DNA from: CAVRZY01 sp963725415
Lineage (GTDB): Bacteria; Acidobacteriota; Terriglobia; Bryobacterales; Bryobacteraceae
Reading direction: 5' to 3'
Assembly (NCBI GenBank): GCA_963725415.1
Contig: CAVRZY010000108.1
Location: forward strand, 1 to 6,882
Length of the DNA: 6,882 nt
Shown here in pieces: positions 5,519 to 6,882 of the stretch; positions within the stretch are counted from its first letter, which is position 1, and every line of letters begins with the position of its first letter. Position numbers and translations under genes: made by a program. A model generated the notes under the pieces. The model ran no database searches. It saw only the letters and a program-made list of their open reading frames with translations, and was not told where the DNA came from.

Positions 5519-6464
5519 AACCGACTACGCGCTATGGCCCGGCTACACCGGCCGCAGTTATCCCTTCGACGGCACCGATCCCATCGCCTACGCCAAAGCC
5601 GGTTTCATCTGGGACGCTGCGCTGCGCGCTGGAAAGACAGTTCGCGTGTACGGCGAGTATGCCGGGCGGCTGAACGAATCCAGCAACCAGCAACGCGCGG
5701 ACCTGCTGGAGCGCTGGAAGAAAGGAGGCGACTTCACGCGCGAGTGGAACATCGAAGCGCCGCTGAAGCCGCTCAACGCCATCCTGGCAAAGAACTATCC
5801 GCCTTACTCGACCGCCATACCCGACGTGACCCGCGCGCAGATTTTCCTCACTGACCTGAAGAAGTGGGAGCAGGCCGGGCGCATGCCGGACTTCGTCATC
5901 CTGCAACTGCCCTCGAACCACACCCGCGGCACCGCCCCCGGTGCCTCGACACCGAAGGCCATGGTGGCGGACAACGACCTGGCCCTGGGCCAGATCGTCG
6001 AAGCGCTGACTAAGACCCAGTTCTGGGAAACCATGGCCATCTTCGTGGTCGAGGACGACGCGCAAAACGGCGTGGACCACGTGGACGGACACCGCACGCT
6101 GGCCTTCGTCATCAGCCCCTACATCCGCCGCGGCTACGTGGATTCGACGTTCTATTCGCAGATCAGCATGGTGAAGACCATCGAGCTGATCCTGGGCCTG
6201 CCGCCGCTGGCGCTGTTCGATCTGATCGCCAATCCCATGAGCGCCTGCTTCACTGGCGAGGCGGATTTTACCGGCTTCGCAGCCCAGACGCCGCAGCAGT
6301 CTCTGTTCGAGACCAACCCGCCGCTGAGTTCGCTGGCGGGCGCCGCCAGAAGAGCGGCGCTGGATTCTATGAAGATGCGGTTCGACGTCCCGGACGCCGC
6401 GCCGTCGGCAGCTGAGCAATCGGATCTCCTCTTTTCACTTGAAAAGGCTGTTGCCCCAAATTAA
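5310..6464 (+). CDS. Phosphoesterase (alkaline phosphatase-like), 3' half of the broken gene, with altered C-terminus
   Basis: Sense resumes at IRHVVYIIKENRTYDQ (from 5301), the opening of the phosphoesterase family that includes acid phosphatases and phospholipase C-like enzymes. Counting from a GTG at 5310, visible motifs are KENRTYD (6-12), GGNSGDGHQW (55-64), LPSNHTRG (200-207) and VVEDDAQNGVDHVDGHRT (246-263), whose Asp/His residues are the expected metal ligands. Substrate is unknown. No ribosome site precedes the GTG, so this half is probably not translated alone and lacks the signal peptide needed for export. It was very likely fused to the upstream propeller. The last homologous stretch is MRFDVPDAAPSAA; after about 6411 the frame runs antisense through a dut relic, adding roughly 16 unrelated residues to the stop. 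I expected an end of the type LNRILW instead. The gene is thus damaged at both ends. Confidence 0.82.
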   Translation: MVYIIKENRTYDQVLGDMEKGNGDPSLVMFGPEVTPNQHRLAEQFVLFDNFYATGGNSGDGHQWLTQANETDYALWPGYTGRSYPFDGTDPIAYAKAGFIWDAALRAGKTVRVYGEYAGRLNESSNQQRADLLERWKKGGDFTREWNIEAPLKPLNAILAKNYPPYSTAIPDVTRAQIFLTDLKKWEQAGRMPDFVILQLPSNHTRGTAPGASTPKAMVADNDLALGQIVEALTKTQFWETMAIFVVEDDAQNGVDHVDGHRTLAFVISPYIRRGYVDSTFYSQISMVKTIELILGLPPLALFDLIANPMSACFTGEADFTGFAAQTPQQSLFETNPPLSSLAGAARRAALDSMKMRFDVPDAAPSAAEQSDLLFSLEKAVAPN

Positions 6465-6777
6465 TCAGTAACACCCCTATTTCCCCCCGGTAATCCGCAT
6501 CAATCGTCCCGGGGGCATTCAGGAGAGTAACTCCCTCTCTCAAAGCCAGCCCGTCTTCGCGGCCGAACCTGGCCTTCAAAGCCCTCAGGGATGGAAAGGG
6601 CGATGCCAGTGGGGATGAGCTTCCTCTTCTCCGGGCTCCAAGATCACTTCTTCATCAACGGCGGCAAAAAGATCCCATCCCCGAGGAATGTTCCGTCATA
6701 TACCGGGGAAGGGGAATCTCGCTTCCTGAACCCTCCCGGAGACGCTTCACCGTTACTTTGACCCTTTGAGCTCTCAT
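6409..6777 (-). pseudogene. dut: dUTPase (dut) pseudogene, three frameshifts and missing C-terminus
   Basis: dUTPase hydrolyses dUTP to dUMP and pyrophosphate, keeping uracil out of DNA. Reading from the ATG at 6777: VKVTVKRLREG, then IPLPRYMTEHSSGM. An extra base in a GGG run (6674-6676) shifts to MDLFAAVDEEVILEPGE (motif 1). A second extra base near 6623-6626 leads to KLIPTGIALSIPEGFEGQV. A third near 6553-6556, inside the PRSG motif 2, leads to GLALREGVTLLNAPGTID and then ADYRGEI, motif 3 with the catalytic Asp. Homology continues through INLGQQPFQVKRGDPIAQL (motif 4, with Pro where Arg is usual) and stops at about 6409. Motif 5, the glycine-rich tail that closes over the substrate, is lost. 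Three single-base insertions restore the original frame, so a misleading open frame exists at 6367-6579. The start overlaps the M16 peptidase stop as ATGA. Confidence 0.85.
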
Positions 6778-6882
6778 GGGGCCAAGAGGCCTCGGGGAAT
6801 ATGTTTTTCCGTTACCGGCCCCAGAACCGTCAAGGAGAGAGATTCGGACTGGAACAGCTGCCGGGCCAAATTCGAAACCTCA
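6774..6882 (-). CDS. C-terminal end of an M16 (insulinase/pitrilysin-like) zinc peptidase, partial
   Basis: Only the last 35 codons are inside the window. They read EVSNLARQLFQSESLSLTVL and then GPVTEKHIPRGLLAP before TGA. The pattern of a helix ending A-x-x-L/F followed by a strand LTVLGPV is how bacterial M16 family peptidases close their last domain. The active-site HxxEH would lie far upstream, outside the window. The stop overlaps the dut ATG in ATGA, so these two genes were co-translated. The visible part shows no frameshift, unlike dut. Family assignment rests on a short tail and is therefore moderate. Confidence 0.6.
   Translation of the reverse strand, partial: EVSNLARQLFQSESLSLTVLGPVTEKHIPRGLLAP

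Noticed and set aside
5532..6419. 295-codon minus-strand frame
   Set aside because: Antisense shadow of the phosphoesterase; it mirrors the codon bias of the real gene.
5310..6464. Phosphoesterase as an independent gene with GTG start
   Set aside because: Homology begins upstream of the GTG at IRHV, no Shine-Dalgarno precedes it, and the protein would lack the signal peptide expected for this family.
6367..6579. 70-residue dUTPase as a small functional protein
   Set aside because: It lacks motifs 1, 2 and 5 and is only the third segment of a larger frameshifted gene; its last residues are antisense phosphoesterase.

Overview
This is a G+C-rich bacterial window that looks like an Acidobacteriota chromosome of the Solibacteraceae/Bryobacterales kind. 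The clues are a secreted YVTN beta-propeller joined to a phosphoesterase, a zinc-ribbon TonB-like protein, a NYN-LOTUS protein, and a transposase family I associate with that group. The taxonomy is an inference from gene style, not a proof. No rRNA, tRNA or CRISPR array is visible.

Layout. Positions 1-407 (minus) hold a collapsed transposase relic: pieces of its N-terminus, middle and C-terminus are joined in alternating frames. Positions 528-692 are a 165-bp MITE-like element with perfect 18-bp terminal inverted repeats and a 10-bp target duplication, inserted into a small REP-like palindrome. Next comes a minus-strand operon, transcribed right to left: a 67-codon remnant of a cobalamin-binding (methylmalonyl-CoA mutase type) domain (2433-2636), then a NYN nuclease with two LOTUS domains (1144-2436), then a RidA family deaminase (748-1134). 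The remnant and the NYN gene overlap by ATGA, and NYN and ridA are 9 bp apart. Upstream on the same strand is a membrane-anchored zinc-ribbon/TonB C-terminal protein (2751-3530).

A divergent plus-strand pair follows: a small cupin (3614-3988), possibly leaderless, whose stop codon abuts the start of a secreted beta-propeller/phosphoesterase gene (from 3989). That large gene is broken twice. A hairpin-forming repeat near 5245-5299 separates the propeller and phosphoesterase halves into different frames. The 3' end then stops resembling the family near 6410, where it runs directly into the truncated 3' end of a convergent, frameshifted dUTPase (dut) pseudogene (6409-6777). The last feature is the C-terminus of an M16 zinc peptidase (6774 to the edge), which overlaps dut by ATGA.

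Taken together, the intact genes are ridA, NYN-LOTUS, the zinc-ribbon TonB protein, the cupin, and the M16 end as far as it is visible. Between them lie relics, repeat insertions and a rearrangement junction. The main interest of the window is this density of small-scale genome damage and the readable history of each event, together with the NYN-LOTUS/RidA operon whose first cistron is now a relic. I do not see a convincing new defence or biosynthetic system. Sequencing or assembly error remains an alternative for the single-base frameshifts in dut and for the 6410 junction.
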